NCBI RefSeq assembly: GCF_016135805.1 | Contig: NZ_JADWOX010000020.1 | Location: 1 to 64,000 of the forward strand | Length of the DNA stretch: 64,000 bases | From: Caulobacter hibisci | GTDB taxonomy: Bacteria > Pseudomonadota > Alphaproteobacteria > Caulobacterales > Caulobacteraceae | Direction: 5' to 3' | Notes under the pieces: model-generated | The model's input: the letters and a program-made list of their open reading frames with translations, nothing else | The model's database searches: none | What the model was told of the DNA's origin: nothing | Translations under genes and position numbers: made by a program | Shown here: positions 62,590 to 64,000 of the stretch, piece after piece | How positions within the stretch are numbered: position 1 is the first letter of the stretch | How the letters are laid out: each line of letters begins with the position of its first letter

Positions 62590-63474
62590 TTAGCCCTTGA
62601 GGACGTCGAGCAGGGTTTCACCCAGCTTCGCCGGCGACGGCGAGACGCGGATGCCCGCTTCTTCCATCGCCGCGATCTTGTCCTCGGCGCCGCCCTTGCC
62701 GCCCGAGATGATGGCGCCGGCGTGACCCATGTGACGGCCGGGAGGAGCCGTACGACCGGCGATGAAGCCGACCATGGGCTTCTTGCGGCCGCGCTTGGCT
62801 TCGTCCTTCAGGAACTGGGCCGCTTCTTCTTCGGCCGAGCCGCCGATCTCGCCGATCATGACGATCGACTTGGTGGCTTCGTCGGCCAGGAAGAGTTCGA
62901 GCACGTCGATGAACTCGGTGCCCTTGACCGGGTCGCCGCCGATGCCGACGGCGGTCGTCTGACCCAGACCGGCGTTGGTGGTCTGGAACACGGCTTCATA
63001 GGTCAGGGTGCCCGAACGCGACACGACGCCGACCGAGCCTTCCGAGAAGATGCCGCCCGGCATGATGCCGATCTTGCACTGGTTCGGGGTCAGGACGCCC
63101 GGGCAGTTCGGGCCGATCAGGCGCGAACGCGAACCCTTCAGGGCCTTCTTCACGCGCACCATGTCCAGCACCGGGATGCCTTCGGTGATGCAGATGATCA
63201 GCGGGATTTCGGCGTCGATGGCTTCCAGGATCGAGTCGGCCGCGAAGGGCGGCGGGACGTAGATCACCGAGGCGTCGGCGTTGGTGGCTTCCTTGGCTTC
63301 GCCGACCGTGTCGAACACGGGCAGGCCGATGTGGGTCTGGCCGCCCTTGCCGGGCGTGACGCCGCCGACCATCTTGGTGCCGTAGGCGATGGCTTGTTCG
63401 GAGTGGAACGTGCCCTGGGCGCCGGTGAAGCCCTGGGTGATGACCTTGGTTTCAGAACCGATGAGGATCGACAT
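62590..63474 (-). CDS. sucD: Succinyl-CoA synthetase alpha subunit SucD
   Basis: The ADP/GDP-forming ligase alpha subunit, 294 residues. The CoA-binding fold starts VITQGFTGAQGTFHSEQAIAYGTKMVGGVTPGKGG, the phosphorylated active-site His is in GFIAGRTAPPGRHMGHAGAIISGGKGGAEDKI, and GPNCPGVLTPNQCKIGIMPG is typical. It starts directly after the sucC stop with no gap (TAAATG), so the two are translationally linked. Confidence 0.97.
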   Translation of the reverse strand: MSILIGSETKVITQGFTGAQGTFHSEQAIAYGTKMVGGVTPGKGGQTHIGLPVFDTVGEAKEATNADASVIYVPPPFAADSILEAIDAEIPLIICITEGIPVLDMVRVKKALKGSRSRLIGPNCPGVLTPNQCKIGIMPGGIFSEGSVGVVSRSGTLTYEAVFQTTNAGLGQTTAVGIGGDPVKGTEFIDVLELFLADEATKSIVMIGEIGGSAEEEAAQFLKDEAKRGRKKPMVGFIAGRTAPPGRHMGHAGAIISGGKGGAEDKIAAMEEAGIRVSPSPAKLGETLLDVLKG

Positions 63475-64000
63475 TTAGCGGGCGCCCTTCACAGCGGCGA
63501 CGATCTTTTCGGCGCCGTCGGACAGATCGTTGGCGGCGATGACGTTCAGGCCGCTTTCCGAGATGATTTTCTTACCGAGTTCGACGTTGGTGCCTTCCAG
63601 GCGCACCACCAGCGGAACTTGCAGGCCGACTTCCTTCACGGCGGCGATGACGCCTTCCGCGATGATGTCGCAGCGCATGATGCCGCCGAAGATGTTGACC
63701 AGGATGCCCTTCACGGCCGGATCGGCGGTGATGATCTTGAAGGCCGCGGTGACCTTCTCCTTGTTGGCGCCGCCGCCGACATCGAGGAAGTTGGCCGGCT
63801 CGGCGCCGTACAGCTTGATGATGTCCATGGTGGCCATGGCGAGGCCCGCGCCGTTGACCATGCAGCCGATTTCGCCGTCGAGGGCGATATAGGCCAGGTC
63901 ATACTTCGAGGCTTCGATTTCCTTGGGGTCTTCTTCGGTCTCGTCGCGCAGGGCGCGGATGTCCGGGTGACGGAACAGCGAGTTGCCGTCGAACGACAGC
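63475..64000 (-). CDS. sucC: Succinyl-CoA synthetase beta subunit SucC (3' part)
   Basis: The C-terminal ~174 residues of SucC; the start lies beyond the window edge. Visible are LSFDGNSLFRHPDIRALRDETEEDPKE, LDGEIGCMVNGAGLAMATMDIIKLYGAEPANFLDVGGGANKE, and GILVNIFGGIMRCDIIAEGVIAAVKEVGL with VRLEGTNVELGKKII. The beta subunit binds nucleotide and succinate. The TAA is immediately followed by the sucD ATG. Confidence 0.95.
   Translation of the reverse strand, partial: LSFDGNSLFRHPDIRALRDETEEDPKEIEASKYDLAYIALDGEIGCMVNGAGLAMATMDIIKLYGAEPANFLDVGGGANKEKVTAAFKIITADPAVKGILVNIFGGIMRCDIIAEGVIAAVKEVGLQVPLVVRLEGTNVELGKKIISESGLNVIAANDLSDGAEKIVAAVKGAR

Overview
The window is GC-rich, almost fully coding chromosomal DNA from an alphaproteobacterium of the Caulobacter type. 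The LOV histidine kinase and its receiver partner (lovK-lovR), the phoR-pstCAB-phoU-phoB cluster without pstS, the lipid A genes (msbA-like exporter, DUF374 acyltransferase, waaA, lpxK) with pmbA, a bisphosphate nucleotidase and DUF4170 nearby, and the sucCD/sucAB block all fit the Caulobacteraceae. I saw no tRNA, rRNA, prophage, insertion sequence or CRISPR array.

Layout. 0.2-3.1 kb (- strand): lovK, lovR, a SemiSWEET transporter and argB in one tight series. 3.2-10.6 kb (- strand): two tandem sulfate-type periplasmic binding proteins, a Porin_O_P outer-membrane porin and a large autotransporter. 10.8-17.5 kb (+ strand): the phosphate regulon core, with a three-repeat Pho box in the 3' end of phoR. 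17.7-22 kb: a divergent MerR/CDF metal-resistance pair, an isochorismatase-like hydrolase, a small orphan gene in an islet of mixed composition, and a PAS hybrid kinase divergent from purD. 23.5-26.1 kb: an APH-type kinase and a secreted amidohydrolase. 26.3-32.3 kb (- strand): a translationally coupled envelope operon (msbA-like, DUF374, CDF metal exporter, waaA, lpxK), with a protein-tyrosine-phosphatase homologue divergent from it. 33.3-36.1 kb: MAPEG, pmbA, nucleotidase and DUF4170. 36.2-51.8 kb: mixed metabolic and membrane genes (lipoprotein, SDR/LysR pair, M14 peptidase, ubiD, DUF4153 protein, ABC exporter, twin Cys-cluster proteins, VOC protein, methyltransferase), ending in a desaturase and a small secreted protein that each carry a frameshift. 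52-57.8 kb: ubiA, catalase, small genes, an aldo/keto reductase. 58-64 kb (- strand): sucB, sucA, sucD and the 3' part of sucC.

How the parts fit together. PhoR/PhoB and the Pst transporter form a self-contained phosphate sensing and uptake unit. The neighbouring binding proteins, porin and autotransporter look like an accessory nutrient/surface module. The 26-36 kb region builds and exports lipid A/Kdo, with a heavy-metal exporter inserted into the operon. The 58-64 kb region covers 2-oxoglutarate to succinate in the TCA cycle.

Most gene junctions longer than about 120 bases are filled by hairpin-forming intergenic repeats of a few related families. One pair of families sits almost only between convergent genes and another only between tandem genes, which is the most striking non-gene pattern here. 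All functional statements come from reading motifs and context by eye; no database search was run.
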